From contig CAJNOP010000329.1 in assembly GCA_905250075.1 (NCBI GenBank), positions 15,522-79,521 on the forward strand: a DNA stretch of 64,000 bases. Reading direction: 5' to 3'. The notes below the pieces were generated by a model. It saw nothing but the letters and a program-made list of their open reading frames with translations, ran no database searches and was not told where the DNA came from. Below, piece after piece: positions 25,501 to 35,627 of the stretch. This stretch comes from Rotaria sp. Silwood1. Taxonomy: Eukaryota > Rotifera > Eurotatoria > Philodinida > Philodinidae. Position numbers and translations under genes: made by a program. Each line of letters starts with the position of its first letter. The stretch's first letter is position 1.

Positions 25501-26753
25501 AAAAAATTCTCTTGCTCTATTTAGAGATTTTCTTGGATTGCTTGTAAATGCTAACAAGTAAGATCTCTTTGTATTCCTAAAAAACCTTCATGTAATTCTA
25601 AATTTTCTTCTTCCTCTAAAATAAGTGATGTTATTGAAGGATTCTCTTCTAAGCACAGACTTCACGATACTACATTATTCTATTAGCAATAATTTCTGAT
25701 TTCAATGCCGACGAAAAAAATTCCTTTGAAGATACCATCACGAAAGATTTCTCAAGTTATCTTCATACACGTATATCTCCTTTTTAATATATTACAATCA
25801 CACATGGTGAAGAGCTCCTATTCTATTCGTTTCTTATAGTCATGCCTAATATTCCTGCTAATGCACGATGGGCACAGAATGGTGTGACTGTTGCTGGAGG
25901 CAACGATTTAGGCAGTGCTAACAATCAACTCTACGAGCCTCACGGTCTATGCATTGATGATGACCAAACAGTTATTATTGCTGACTACGGAAACAATCGT
26001 ATCATCGAAACGAAGAAAGGTGATCCGAATGGACGTATCGTTGCTGGTGGTAAGAGTCGAGGAAAGGATTTAGATCAATTGTCTTTTCCAACCGATGTAT
26101 TAATCGACAAAAAGACAGATAGTCTTATTATTTGTGATAACGGGAATCAACGAGTTGTACGATGGTCTCGTCGTAGTGGCACATCACAAGGAGAAATCCT
26201 CATTGACAACAGCGATTGCTATGGATTAGCTATGGATGATGAACGATATCTCTACGTGTCTGACTCAGAAAAACATGAAATTAGACGATATCAAATGGAT
26301 AACAACACTGTCGTTCGCGTAGCTGGTGGCAATGGCCCTGGTGCTGATCTTAATCAACTCAACGGACCAACTTATCTCTTTGTCGATCGACAACAGAATA
26401 TCTATGTGTCAGACAACAGGAATTTTCGTGTAATGAAATGGAATAAAGATGCAACGAACGGGACTATCGTTGCCTGTGGACAAGGCTTCAGAAATGGTCT
26501 GACACAATTGTTGTATCCTAATGGACTGTTTGTCGATGCGTTGGGTATTCTCTATGTGGCAGACTCAAGGAATGATCGAGTGATGCGTTGGCCTCAAGAA
26601 GCGATACAAGGCACTGTGATTGTGGGTGGAAATGGTGAAGGAGAAGACACAAATCAGTTGTACCATCCGATCAGTTTATCCTTCGATCGACATGGCAATC
26701 TTTATGTCTCCGACACGAACAATCACCGTATTCAACAATTTCCTATCGAATAA
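13402..26753 (+). CDS. type II membrane protein: four beta-sandwich repeats plus NHL propeller
   Basis: Proposed six-exon gene: 13402-13520, 17782-18180, 18933-19331, 21573-21971, 24031-24429, 25840-26753. Every junction is phase 1 with GT..AG ends, and the joined frame stays open for about 875 residues. Order: a basic cytoplasmic stub and one membrane helix, four copies of a 133-residue domain (two conserved Cys in QFCRVGDC, then YYSFKS, FRLYIWLD, YYLVVTT; PPC-like beta-sandwich by pattern), then six NHL repeats. Bdelloids have many proteins of this layout, of unknown role; an extracellular binding or recognition function is inference. The first exon is far away (4.26-kb intron) and the true start codon is not resolved. 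The copy number of the middle exon may be misassembled because an N gap lies in the fourth intron. Confidence 0.7.
15061..15072 (+). other. tRNA-like A box, degenerate
   Basis: TGGCCGAGTTGG fits the Pol III A-box consensus seen in Leu/Ser tRNAs. A weak B-box-like AACTCGAATTA lies about 60 bp on (15121-15131). No acceptor stem pairs, so it is not a working tRNA; a tRNA-derived relic is possible. Confidence 0.2.
15190..15320 (-). repeat. dispersed repeat, copy A
   Basis: On the minus strand it shares AAGATAAA, a GCATGTGTC-like block, the GACACAATG core and ACATTCTGAAAACAT with the stretch at 44870-44960. Both end near a B-box-like GTTTGAATCT or GGTTCGAACC. A tRNA-derived SINE is possible but unproven. 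Confidence 0.3.
17782..18180 (+). CDS. beta-sandwich repeat exon 1 (399 bp)
   Basis: Exactly 133 codons between TTGTTTAG and GTAAGAAC, phase 1-1. Reads SSQQFCRVGDCSVSAYYYQ at the start and TTYYLVVTTYDPNVTG near the end. This is the most diverged of the four copies, by eye. Confidence 0.85.
18181..18932 (+). other. intron between repeat exons 1 and 2
   Basis: 752 bp. At 18590-18740 it holds a diverged copy of the block (GGGAAAACTGCTGCAA, TTGTTGAGCCTTTCATTTC) that recurs in the next two introns. Confidence 0.6.
18933..19331 (+). CDS. beta-sandwich repeat exon 2 (399 bp)
   Basis: Exactly 133 codons between TCTGATTAG and GTGAGAAT, phase 1-1. Carries EQFCRMGDCSDSAY, YYSFKSISNMNTFGYLYNN and FRLYIWLD. 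Very close to exon 3. The first 30 bp of the following intron are also nearly identical to those after exon 3. Confidence 0.87.
19332..21572 (+). other. intron between repeat exons 2 and 3
   Basis: 2.24 kb. At 19440-19860 there is an imperfect palindromic stretch rich in AAGTTAAAGT-type words. At 20380-20545 and 20745-20880 lie diverged copies of the intron block shared with the neighbouring introns. Confidence 0.55.
21573..21971 (+). CDS. beta-sandwich repeat exon 3 (399 bp)
   Basis: Exactly 133 codons between TTTGGTTAG and GTAAGAAC, phase 1-1. Carries EQFCRVGDCSDSAYFYQ, YYSFKSISNMDTFGYLYNN and FRLFIWLDTSTTYFLVVTT. Confidence 0.87.
22353..22430. repeat. GT-rich/AC-rich hairpin, copy 2 (intronic)
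   Basis: GT-rich arm GAGAGTGTGGGTGTGAG (22361-22377) faces AC-rich arm CCACCCACACCCACGCC (22412-22428) inside the intron after repeat exon 3. Confidence 0.6.
22431..23006. repeat. intron block, direct repeat copy a
   Basis: About 575 bp repeated some 900 bp downstream (23333-23874) in the same intron. Shared words include CTTCTTCTCTTCATTGAT, TTGATCGAATCTGATGAAAA and TACTTCAATAAATACAATTA. It ends in CAGCGTTGCTACGCTGTTCA directly at an N gap. Confidence 0.8.
23007..23016. other. assembly gap (10 N)
   Basis: Ten N follow AGCACA at the right edge of the first intron block, where the same 26-bp word recurs at 23849-23874. The gap size is probably arbitrary. Confidence 0.95.
23333..23874. repeat. 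intron block, direct repeat copy b
   Basis: Second copy of the 22431-23006 block, highly similar by eye over its first 200 bp. It lies just before repeat exon 4, with no repeat exon between the two blocks as assembled. Confidence 0.8.
24031..24429 (+). CDS. beta-sandwich repeat exon 4 (399 bp)
   Basis: Exactly 133 codons between TCTGATTAG and GTAAGAGC, phase 1-1. Carries EQFCRVGDCSTAAYYYQ, YYLFKSISNIDTYGYMYKK, FRVYIWLDTATTYYLVVTT. Joins by the usual phase to the NHL exon. Confidence 0.86.
24430..25839 (+). other. last intron of the NHL gene
   Basis: 1.41 kb holding the TGTGGG array at 25052-25074. It ends TTTCTTATAG before the NHL exon. Otherwise AT-rich with a purine-rich stretch at 25195-25260. 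Confidence 0.55.
25049..25113. repeat. interstitial telomere-like (TGTGGG)4, hairpin copy 3
   Basis: Three full TGTGGG units and a fourth TGTGG run without interruption from 25052 to 25074. A short facing CTCACCCATATT lies at 25099-25110. TGTGGG is, from memory, the telomere repeat reported for Adineta; here it is inside an intron. Confidence 0.7.
25840..26753 (+). CDS. six-NHL-repeat beta-propeller exon
   Basis: A single 303-codon exon after TTTCTTATAG; TAA at 26751-26753. Six NHL repeats are plain: QLYEPHGLCIDDDQTVIIAD, QLSFPTDVLIDKK..LIICD, YGLAMDDERYLYVSDSEKHE, QLNGPTYLFVDRQQNIYVSD, QLLYPNGLFVDALGILYVAD and QLYHPISLSFDRHGNLYVSD. Each ends in N.RV/I and is spaced by VAGGN-like turns, as in a closed six-bladed propeller. 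NHL propellers bind proteins, peptides or RNA; in this membrane setting the outside of the cell is the likely location. The open frame and regular spacing show a working exon. Confidence 0.93.
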
Positions 26754-26857
26754 ATTCATTACGATGAATTGATTTCTTTTCTTTCAAATGAAACACATTG
26801 AACTAATGTAGAAAATGACTATTCACGCACGCGCGACCAAGAACCATGCTGTTGAAG

Positions 26858-26940
26858 AATGTGGGTGTGTGAGTTCGTGTTTGACAGAAGGTATAGATGT
26901 GGAAAAAGGGAACAATCACACCTATCCACGCCCACACTGA
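26858..26940. repeat. GT-rich/AC-rich hairpin, copy 4
   Basis: GT-rich arm AATGTGGGTGTGTGAG (26858-26873) faces CACCTATCCACGCCCACACT (26919-26938), about 100 bp past the NHL stop. Confidence 0.6.
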
Positions 26941-27304
26941 AAGCAAATCGAGGCAGAGGAATATGAATCTGCATCAGTTTTTCGAAATTTTCGTTTGAAT
27001 TTTGTACGAGAAAACCCTTCTTTTTGTTAAAAAAAAACACTTTTTCCTAAAAAAGAACATTTCGTGAAAAAAATAAGAACTCAACATTTCGAAAGCTGAT
27101 TGCAGATTCAGATTTCCAGACTCCGATTTCTTTGCATTGACTTTTATAAAAAGATCGTTTATTTCTGAAAAAAAACCCTGTCTTTTTTGAAACTGCGCTT
27201 GAATCAATAACGATACCTACGGTTATTGGTTTCGACCGGTGCAGTCGTGATGATATATCGCTCAATGATCGCTACCTTTGTACCCCTAGGTTTGAATGTA
27301 ATAT

Positions 27305-27363
27305 TGTGGATGGGGATGGGATGTGGTTGAATTGAAGCCTTTCATCCACACCCATACTCACAT
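27305..27363. repeat. GT-rich/AC-rich hairpin, copy 5
   Basis: GTGGATGGGGATGGGATGTGG (27306-27326) faces CATCCACACCCATACTCACA (27343-27362). Confidence 0.6.
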
Positions 27364-29056
27364 GCCAATATCGGTCAAAATATTATTTTAGCTTGTTGGA
27401 GAATTCCAAGCACACAGGTAATGAAAAATTTCGTGTTTGACAAGGTAAAAGCAGAAGCACAAATTTGCTCGTGCCGTTGAAAAGGTGCTGGCTGCATCAC
27501 TATTTGCTTTCATCATACTACTTGTTCTCCAATGTCTTTTGGTCTCTATCACGAAAAGACATGATGTCTGAAGTGAACACAGTTCATCTTATGCTATTGA
27601 AACAACAGAATGGACTGATAGGGGCTGATCGGACGCATAATAACCAAGATGTTATATTGTCCTTGATAGTTGTTGGTGTGCTCTAGTTTTACTGTAGCTT
27701 AATCAAGGCTGAAAAATTGGATTAATAGTGTCTGTTCCAAACACTGCACATTTAACTATAGTATCCAAAAATGTCAGCAGGAAGTGATATTACGGTCTTT
27801 TCAAAAATATATACCAAAGAATATGATAATTACGATGAAAAAAGGCAGACCTGGAAAAACGCACCAAGTTCTCTTTGATTGTAAAACAAAGTTCCTCGTG
27901 TTGCTATTTTTATTATGTCACTGTTATTTCCTTCAAACATATTCTCCTATTATCATTTGTGATAGCGTTTGACCCTCTTGATCTTCTGATACAGCGAAGC
28001 AAACGACGTAACTCTCTAGTATATGACACTCCAGCCGAAATGCATTTACCACTTAAACTATTTCTACATTTGAATAAATATGTTGCAACTGAAGAATTAA
28101 AAATAAAACAGTATATTGCTGTCTGATCTAGAAATATTTCAAACAGAGTGCACATGATATTAATGATTTTTTTTCACTGCAAACTGCTCCTGGATTAAAT
28201 AGCAGAAGAGACATGCAGTGATTGTACTGTTGTCAATATTATAATTGAAAATAGACATTAGTCTGAACGCTTCAATTTACAATTTTGGCTTATACTTTTA
28301 TGGACACAAGAAATACCCATAATTATTCATTCCCACTCCAAAATATAGATACAAAAATATTCTGTATGCATATTTTTCTAGCTGAATATGCACATGTTGT
28401 CGAAATATTTTAATCTTTGAGAAAGAATCGGTGTGCTTTCTTAGCAGTGGTACTTACATTTTTGTAAATGGTTCATCTGCACACGTAGTCGAGCACTACT
28501 TGATACAAAAAAGAAGGGATACCGATTCATTCTATGTGCACTGTTTGGTAAGCAGGCGATTCAGTATAGAATGATTAAAATAGATTACATATGAAGAATT
28601 GAGCCATTTTTGATGTCTAGAACTGACATTATATTTCAATTAAAAAAACATCTCACGCCTCATTTTGGATTTGATCAGCTCTTGATAATTCAGAGCAACC
28701 TATATCGTTTATTAAGATTCGAAAATATCATTATTCTAAAGCCTGTTATTGGAAACCTACATTATCGTGAAAATTTTATTGAAATGATATTTTTACTGAG
28801 CGTTAAAATATATGTCAAGACTTCCAGCTGACATACGCCAGACATTCTTACCCGTATTCCAAATTTAACCTTAAAATGATCGTGCAGAAAACTGTTCACA
28901 TATGAAGGAAAAACCTAAGATTTAGCAACAAAAACTCGATGAGATGTTAACAAAGCATAGATAGGAAAACTGTTCATTAGGTCATGTTTCACAAATAATA
29001 ATTTGTTTACTGATAACAGCTATCACCAAAGAAAATCTTAGTCAACTGAGTCTTTT

Positions 29057-30170
29057 TTAATTCCAAATTTCTGACCATTGAAAAGATGATGGTGACATTT
29101 GTGCCCAATATGCTTGATGCTCAAATGCTGTCCAAGCTGTTCGATCATTGGTAAAAAATTCATAATCTTCTGATCTTGCATTTGACACAATTTGCCATAC
29201 TAACCATGGTAATCCTTGTTGATGTGCCGTAGCTCGAATAATATTCAGTGCTTGAGCCATTTGTGTATCACCACGACCACCGAATTCTTCCACATAAACT
29301 CTTTTTGCATATTGCTGTGCTAATCGAATAGCTTCTTGAAATTTTCGACGAGAATAATCTCCATCCATTGTGTAGTCATGTAAAGATATTAAATCAATTG
29401 CAGAACATTGAAAATTTTCAAGACGAAGACTTAAACCATAATCAACATCGCCACTAGTTGATAGAAGTACTCCATTGTTTACTAATGACCGAATTCGTAT
29501 ATTTATATCACACATCCAACGTACATTAAATGTTGACATATGACCTTGACTTTCATTTTCGATTTGAAACGAGAATATAACACGACTTAAAGATCCCCAT
29601 CGTTGTCCAAAATGTGGATTGACATGGTCAAGTAAATATCTTAATCGATTAGTAAAATCTGTTTTAGCTTGTTCATTTGAATAAAATTTCGATGCATCAT
29701 TCGGTGGTGAACATCCACTGACTGTTGGAATTCCATATTTTGATACATAACTATCAGCTTTATATGCATAACATCCTAATGAATAGCGATCATGAAGAGC
29801 TATTATTAGTTTAATATGTCCAGCAGCATAAATAGCAACATTTTTTATAAACTGATCAACACGCGCTAACATGTCACTGTCTTAGCTGCTATAGCACGTG
29901 AACCTGCTTGACCATCATCGATTGTTGCTAAAAAGATTCGTATGACACGAACATTTTTCTCACGTAATGTGTTAATTAATGTAATTTGATCAGCTTGAGG
30001 AAGAGCCCATGCAAAGAATGAATTAGCACCGAACCAAGCTCGACGAGCATCTATCATGAACAAATTAATATTTATCGAATCGATAACAAGATAAGAATAC
30101 TTTTTTTACCTTTAGGCTGACCAGCTGCAGAGCAAAAGAATAGCAAATAACAGGCAAGAAAAAATAGCAT
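29057..30170 (-). CDS. GH5 glycoside hydrolase (mannanase/cellulase-like), frame disrupted
   Basis: Secreted endo-acting hydrolase of family GH5, likely on mannan or cellulose; the exact substrate is not readable. Exon 1 (30170-30110) encodes a signal peptide, MLFFLACYLLFFCSAAGQPK. A 59-bp intron (30051-30109) follows, then exon 2. Family marks: RRAWFGANSFFAW, LIIALHDRYSLGCY, the acid/base Glu in FQIENES, SLHDYTMDGD, the nucleophile Glu in VYVEEFGG and WLVWQIV. The frame changes between RAIAAKT (about 29883) and DMLARVDQF (29872). Relatives as I recall them carry roughly a dozen more residues there, so a small coding deletion is likely; there is no room for an intron. It is thus a recent pseudogene, or an assembly error. 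Bdelloids hold many horizontally acquired GH genes; the added intron fits an old transfer. Confidence 0.8.
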
Positions 30171-30818
30171 TTCTGTATTGCTTTTGCCATTTTATCAAAT
30201 ATATTATATTATCAAGCAGCAAGAGTGGTACAGAATGAAAGAAAAAAAAACATCTGTTAAACCTTTTTCTTTTTTGCTCAATTAGTATTAGACCAAAACA
30301 ATTATATTCACTTGAATATCATGTGATAGTGTGAAGATGCTAAAGTGCAATCTTCTTTTTCATTGTTACAAGTTCAGCAAGTGGTTGATGTTACAGAAAT
30401 TCTTTACATAAAAATAATTCACTTTGTTTTTGTTCTATCTTTAGAGCACGCATTTATTGTATAGTATTGTTGTACTGCTTTTTGTTCGAAAGATATATAA
30501 AATTTTAAATTCGAAACTAGAACAGACTTTCCATTATATTTTGTGACATAAATTCCATTTATCTGTCACCAATTTATGTATCGGTTTCAAACTTTCACAC
30601 TTATAAAATGACACAAAAGAGAAATTCAGCAAAGTCTATTAAAGACCTGCTAGCACAGATCCTGTCCTAGTGAAACATCCTGTCAACAAGATCTTAGTAG
30701 CAGTTGTTCAAGATTTTCTGTCTTATTTTTTATCTTTCGTGATCCTTTACACTGATCTTTGTTACACATACTTATATCTTGCTTATCTCTAATCAAGATT
30801 TCTAAAATCTTGAGGTAT

Positions 30819-30875
30819 TAGAGTGTGGATGTGAAATTGGCTGCGATGTTTTTCCAGGCCAACAAGCACACCCTG
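30819..30875. repeat. GT-rich/AC-rich hairpin, copy 6 (weak)
   Basis: TAGAGTGTGGATGTG (30819-30833) faces AAGCACACCCTGTG (30864-30877) across a loop with its own GGC/GCC pairing. Confidence 0.45.
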
Positions 30876-31409
30876 TGTCTCGGTTTGACGACAGACATCA
30901 TTGATTGGAAAATTGGATGTCAATCATAGCTTTCTGTCATTGAATATCATTAGGTTGTTCGACGACCCATTGATCTCATTAACAATAGCTCGTCAAGCGA
31001 TCAACGATTTTTTGTTAGAATTCACATCGATGTTGATCGAGTTTTATAGTTGGATTCATCGACGACACTTAAACGACTGTTGTAACATTGATTCTTCTAT
31101 AGTTTCTCAACAATATGGATTTTATTCGTCTCTTGATCGTTCAGATACAAAATGGTTCAGCATTGTTTGTGATCCGTTGACAGAAATGTGAAAATTGTCA
31201 AAACATCGATCTATAGAACGGATTGATTAATTGATGTAGCATCAAGGCGACTTCAACGGATGGTCCTGCGAGACTTGCTTTGTGAGTCTCAGTCTCGCGA
31301 GTCATTTCTAACGCATATTTCATCTAATGAAGCCTAACATCGATCTCTGTACACGAGAATGCCATCTAACCGATTGATGACATGTTTGAAATTCTTCAAC
31401 AAATGAATG

Positions 31410-31455
31410 TTAGGGATGTGATTGTGATCAAATAGGAACCCATATCCACACCCGT
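31410..31455. repeat. GT-rich/AC-rich hairpin, copy 7 (weak)
   Basis: TTAGGGATGTGATTGTG (31410-31426) faces CCATATCCACACCCGTC (31440-31456). Confidence 0.45.
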
Positions 31456-32358
31456 CTAAAACCAGCGAGTAACGTGCACAAATCGCTAAATTAAAGTTCC
31501 TCGAATATTCAAAGTAATAGCAGAACAAGAATTAAGCTTAGAAAAACAATGAAATGCAATAATACAATCAGAATTTGCCCACCATTGAAATGATGGCAAT
31601 CAGTTGTGAAGAAATCAGTGCTGATCTCATAGAAAGTATTGATGGAATGATAAACATTTTATCATGTTCCTGAAGATAGTTACATGCAAAACAAGAAATA
31701 TCGCAAAAAATTTTGCCACATCCGATATACTTCCTCAAGTAGAAAAAATTAAATATAGCTTATATATATTTATTTCTACATTGTAACAACTTGTTTTCTC
31801 GAAAAATCTTTGTTTTTAGTGTACAAGTTCGAATGATGTTAAAAATATTTTTCTTTGATTTTTCATCCTAACAAGATTCCATTTGTTGAGAATGCATTTG
31901 ATTTGATTCTCCTTAGAAAATAAAAATCAAACCATATTCATAAAATTAAAAAATTACCTCTAAAAGAGATATATACTTATGACTAACTCAACAAACAGTA
32001 AGAATATAATTTAAAGGTTAATTTTTTTTTTGAATAAATTCCCAGTAGACTGTAATGAAATTTCTTTACAGCATCGGAAGTAGTTATCGATACCATTTAA
32101 TTATAACGTTTTAGAGTTTTACTATTTACTAAGTCCGTACTTTACTTTTACCGATTTTTTAATTACTGGAAATAAATCATTGATTAGTCGTGATATTTCA
32201 AGAACAATTGACACAGTAAATATTAGTTAACAAAATGAATAATATTACTTTTTTTGTTAGATTCATGTGAGGTCGGAATTTTGAACCAAGTTTAAATTAA
32301 CCTCATTGATCCTTATAAAAAGCCTTGTTTTCTTAACTAATTGTCACGTTCCTTAGTA

Positions 32359-32430
32359 GTAGAGTGTGAATGTGTAAGCGTGGATAAGGATGGAGAGAGG
32401 AATGATCCACACTCACATCCATACCCTGTT
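32359..32430. repeat. GT-rich/AC-rich hairpin, copy 8
   Basis: TAGAGTGTGAATGTG and GTGGATAAGGATGG (32360-32393) face ATCCACACTCACATCCATAC (32405-32424). The TAGAGTGTG opening matches copy 6. Confidence 0.6.
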
Positions 32431-33140
32431 GGTGAATTAAACAAATTTGATTAAGTTTCACCGTTGAAATGATTAAGATAAAAAAAATGAAAAAAAAAAG
32501 TCACTTCTACTGAATCGATTTGATTAAATTATCTGTGAAGCGATTTTTTTTTTTAGAAGATCAGTACGCTTGTCGGTGTTTGTATCACAAGATATTAGTA
32601 GGGAAATTATAAACTGATTTATGATATGCAAAAAACTTCATTTGAAAAGTCATCAAGTTAAAGATATTATATAGTCTCGTTTATCTCTAATTTGAATTTT
32701 AGGAAAAAATAGTAAAGATTCGTGTAAACTGAATTGAAGATGAAAGAAGACTAAAACATTTTTTTTTCAACTTGTTTTTTAGTTTCTTTCTTGCATTATC
32801 ATGACATTTTGTCAGAAACTCATTTTTCTTTTATAAAGAATGAAAACGCCATTAATTTAACTTTTTCACTAAAAAATAGAACATTTGGAAAAAAATTAAT
32901 TAAAATTAAGTTTTTGATCAGACTTCACTTGCTGATGTCTGGTAATAGATAATTTTTAAAATAATGTAATATACAAATATCAATGTGTCTAACAAGAGTT
33001 CTCTGAATAGATAAGAATTTTTGACTAACTTCAAGATAGAGAAAAAGAGCAGCATGATATGTCTTTTATAGAAGTAAAACTATCTTAATTCAAATAGAAG
33101 TCAAGTTTCAGCTGATGATTTATTCAAGAGATTCTTCTAA

Positions 33141-33930
33141 CAATGGAGGTATGTGTGTTGATAAGTGAAAAGATGGCACATATTCGGGTCAAATGAAAGC
33201 TCTCATCGTCAAACTAACAAGGTTAAAATATTAGCGGCTGTTGGCTTGCTTAGAGGAAGATATTTAGATTTTAAATTTAGGTATAAAAATGAATCAGGAA
33301 AGGTTTTCTCCACTATTATAAGGACAAAACATAGTGTTGTTTGGGGCGATTATGGGGTTTGTAGGGTCTCTCTTTCATATGGCCTGAACAACACTATGTT
33401 CTGTCCTTACAATAGTGGAGTGAATTTTTCCTGTAGATCATGGAAACGGCTTTTTTCTATCAACTACTAGGAAAATTCAATCCGCTATTATAAGGACAAA
33501 ACAGTGTTGCTCGAGCCTTATAAAAGAGAGACCCTACAAACCCCATAATCGCCCCGAACAACACTATATTTTGTCCTTATAATAGCGGATTGAATTTTCC
33601 TAGTGGTTGATAGAAGAAAGCCGTTTCCATGATCTACAGGAAAAATTCACTCCACTATTGTAAGGACAGAACATAGTGTTGTGCAGGCCGTATGAAAGAG
33701 AGACCCTACAAACCCCATAATCGCCCCCAAACAACACTATGTTTTGTCCTTATAATAGTGGAGAAAACCTTTCCTGATTCATTTTTATACCTAAATTTAA
33801 AATCTAAATATCTTCCTCTAAGCAAGCCAACAGCCGCTAATATTTTAACCTTGTTAGTTTGGCGATGAGAGCTTTCATTTGACCCGAATATGTGCTATCT
33901 TTTCACTTATCAACACACGTACCTCCATTG
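33141..33930. mobile_element. 790-bp near-perfect palindrome, foldback DNA element
   Basis: Starts CAATGGAGGT and ends ACCTCCATTG, with the axis near 33535. The arms differ at only about 3 in 80 positions where I compared them. TAA precedes (33138-33140) and follows (33931-33933), a likely 3-bp target duplication as in PIF/Harbinger elements. Each arm contains a smaller palindrome and a third sits on the axis: 33309-33422, 33477-33595 and 33647-33764. All three have ends of the type CTATTATAAGGACAAAACA and share the loop word AGGGTCTCTC. No protein is encoded; an open frame at 33165-33470 is a by-product. High arm identity suggests a recent insertion or ongoing correction between the arms. 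Confidence 0.85.
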
Positions 33931-33933
33931 TAA

Positions 33934-35000
33934 GTATATTTTTGAAATTATTATTTATCAACAAGATTCATATGAAGAAAAACAATGTATTAACTATTCT
34001 AATATTTAAAGGCGACACAACATTAAATTACTATTATAACAATTATTCATTCTTCTAAGACCTCTTAAAAATCAAATAGCCATGAAATTACACTATGTTC
34101 ATATTTCAATGGTAACAAAAGATTTTCTTCATAATTATTTCCTATTCAGAATTAATAGAGTATGTAAATGGACTATGATTATCAAGTACAAAAAAATTTA
34201 TGTAAATTTAGAGCAAAATATATCGACATGCAAACAATAGAAGATAAGAAAAATAAATTTTATCTAAGCAAATATGTCTTTAAAATAAAAAAAATTTAGT
34301 TTAATTCAAAACAAAAACAAAAAACCAATCTCTTTGTCTTTCTTTTTTTTTTTGCTCCATGTTAATAGTTGAAATAAGTTAATGCATCACATCTACAAAG
34401 CACAAGCCAGGAAAATTTAATATCTCTCAACGAAAACATTCTTTTAATCTGAAATTTTTAAATCAATATATCTTTATTCGATTGTTTTCTATACACATAG
34501 AAAGTCAACTAAATCAATATGCTCTACTATGTGTTTGCTGTTGATAAAATGTGTGTGGTTCTTTTATACTGAACGTTCAGAAATAAATTGAAAAACTTAA
34601 GTTAATACACAATCTAGACATTATGTTAATTTAAAAGTACATATCTGTCTTTTTAATGTCGAAACTAAACTCTATCTAAGAAAGCAAAAAAAAACAAAGA
34701 ATGAATTTTCTATCATCGTCTGTTTCCATGCAATTGAGTTTGATATTTACTCAAAAGATTTTGTCAGCATCCATTATATCCGATTTAGAATTAGAAGAGT
34801 ATATAAATGAAGTTTTTATCATGAAATACAGAAACCTAATATAAATTCCAAACAAAATAATTGACACGTCAACAATATAAGATAAGAACAATAAAGTTTA
34901 TCAAAACAATCATGTCTTTAAAAGAAAAGAAGATATATGTATTGAATTCAAACCAAAAAAAAGAAAAACGATCATCATATGTTCTTTTTGTTTTTCGATG
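33934..35000. other. no recognisable feature
   Basis: Very AT-rich intergenic DNA. Two stretches (about 34140-34300 and 34780-34920) share AGTATATAAATG-, GACA(T/C)G(T/C)CAACAAT- and AAGATAAGAA-type words, a weak local direct duplication. Confidence 0.4.
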
Positions 35001-35627
35001 TTAATAATTGAAATAAATTAATGGATCATCTAATTAATAAAAAATTAGATTTAATTAATTGATTATCGATAAATGTGTTGTTATTTTTTTTGTTTTTACC
35101 TTCTGTGAATACACATGTTGCAATATTATGTTTAATAGTTTCATGTAATGCATAAAAATCATATTTATCTTGATTTGGATGACGATGAACACGCATATGA
35201 AGATACAAACCATCACCAATACATACTTTTAAGAAATAATTAGTACCATAAGCAACTTTTTCTTCAGCATATTTTGTTACTCTGAAAATTTTTATGATAT
35301 ATTTATAGATTTGTTAAAAATAAAACTTACTTCCAATTAGCTATATGTTTTTCTCGATTTTCTTCTGTAAAACGATGTATTTTATGCTCTTTATGTTTTC
35401 TATAGAGAGCATCAATAGCTGAGAATATAACTTCTGGTTGTTCACTATTTAAATAAAAGAATATTAATAGATTATATGAAAAGTTTAATAAACCTTAGTT
35501 TTTGAATTTCAGATGTAGCATCCTATAAGAAAAGAAGATATTTTTTTTCCCATACAAAAAAACAAATATATCCTGCTGATCAACAAACCATAACAGGACC
35601 CATAGCATTACGTTGTTCGTCGGACAT
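35001..35627 (-). CDS. stefin-like cystatin (cysteine protease inhibitor)
   Basis: Five exons on the minus strand: 35627-35589, 35522-35494, 35444-35331, 35281-35100, 35029-35001. Introns are 49-70 bp, and the product is 130 residues with no signal peptide, so cytosolic. Stefins block papain-type proteases with an N-terminal Gly and a first hairpin loop. Here MGPVM (9-13) supplies the Gly. VAYGTNYFLKVCIGDG (70-85) matches stefin VAGTNYFIKVHVGD very closely, followed by LHMRVHRHP (88-96), which fits LHLRVFQ. The loop motif QxVxG reads KVAYG (69-73), so its Gln is Lys. An extra stretch of about 30 residues before the hairpin makes it longer than the usual 98. All joins keep the frame. Confidence 0.82.

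Larger units (their letters stand above)
26754..29056. other. intergenic; two GT/AC hairpins
   Basis: No gene recognised. Holds hairpins at 26858-26940 and 27305-27363. The rest is AT-rich, with only chance open frames of 60-83 codons. Confidence 0.45.
30171..33140. other. intergenic; three GT/AC hairpins
   Basis: No gene recognised. Holds hairpins near 30819, 31410 and 32360. An open frame at 30901-31191 (+) has no known motif. Long A and T runs near 32030-32900. Confidence 0.45.

Noticed and set aside
33165-33470. 101-codon open frame
   Set aside because: Lies wholly inside one arm of the 790-bp palindrome and is a by-product of it.
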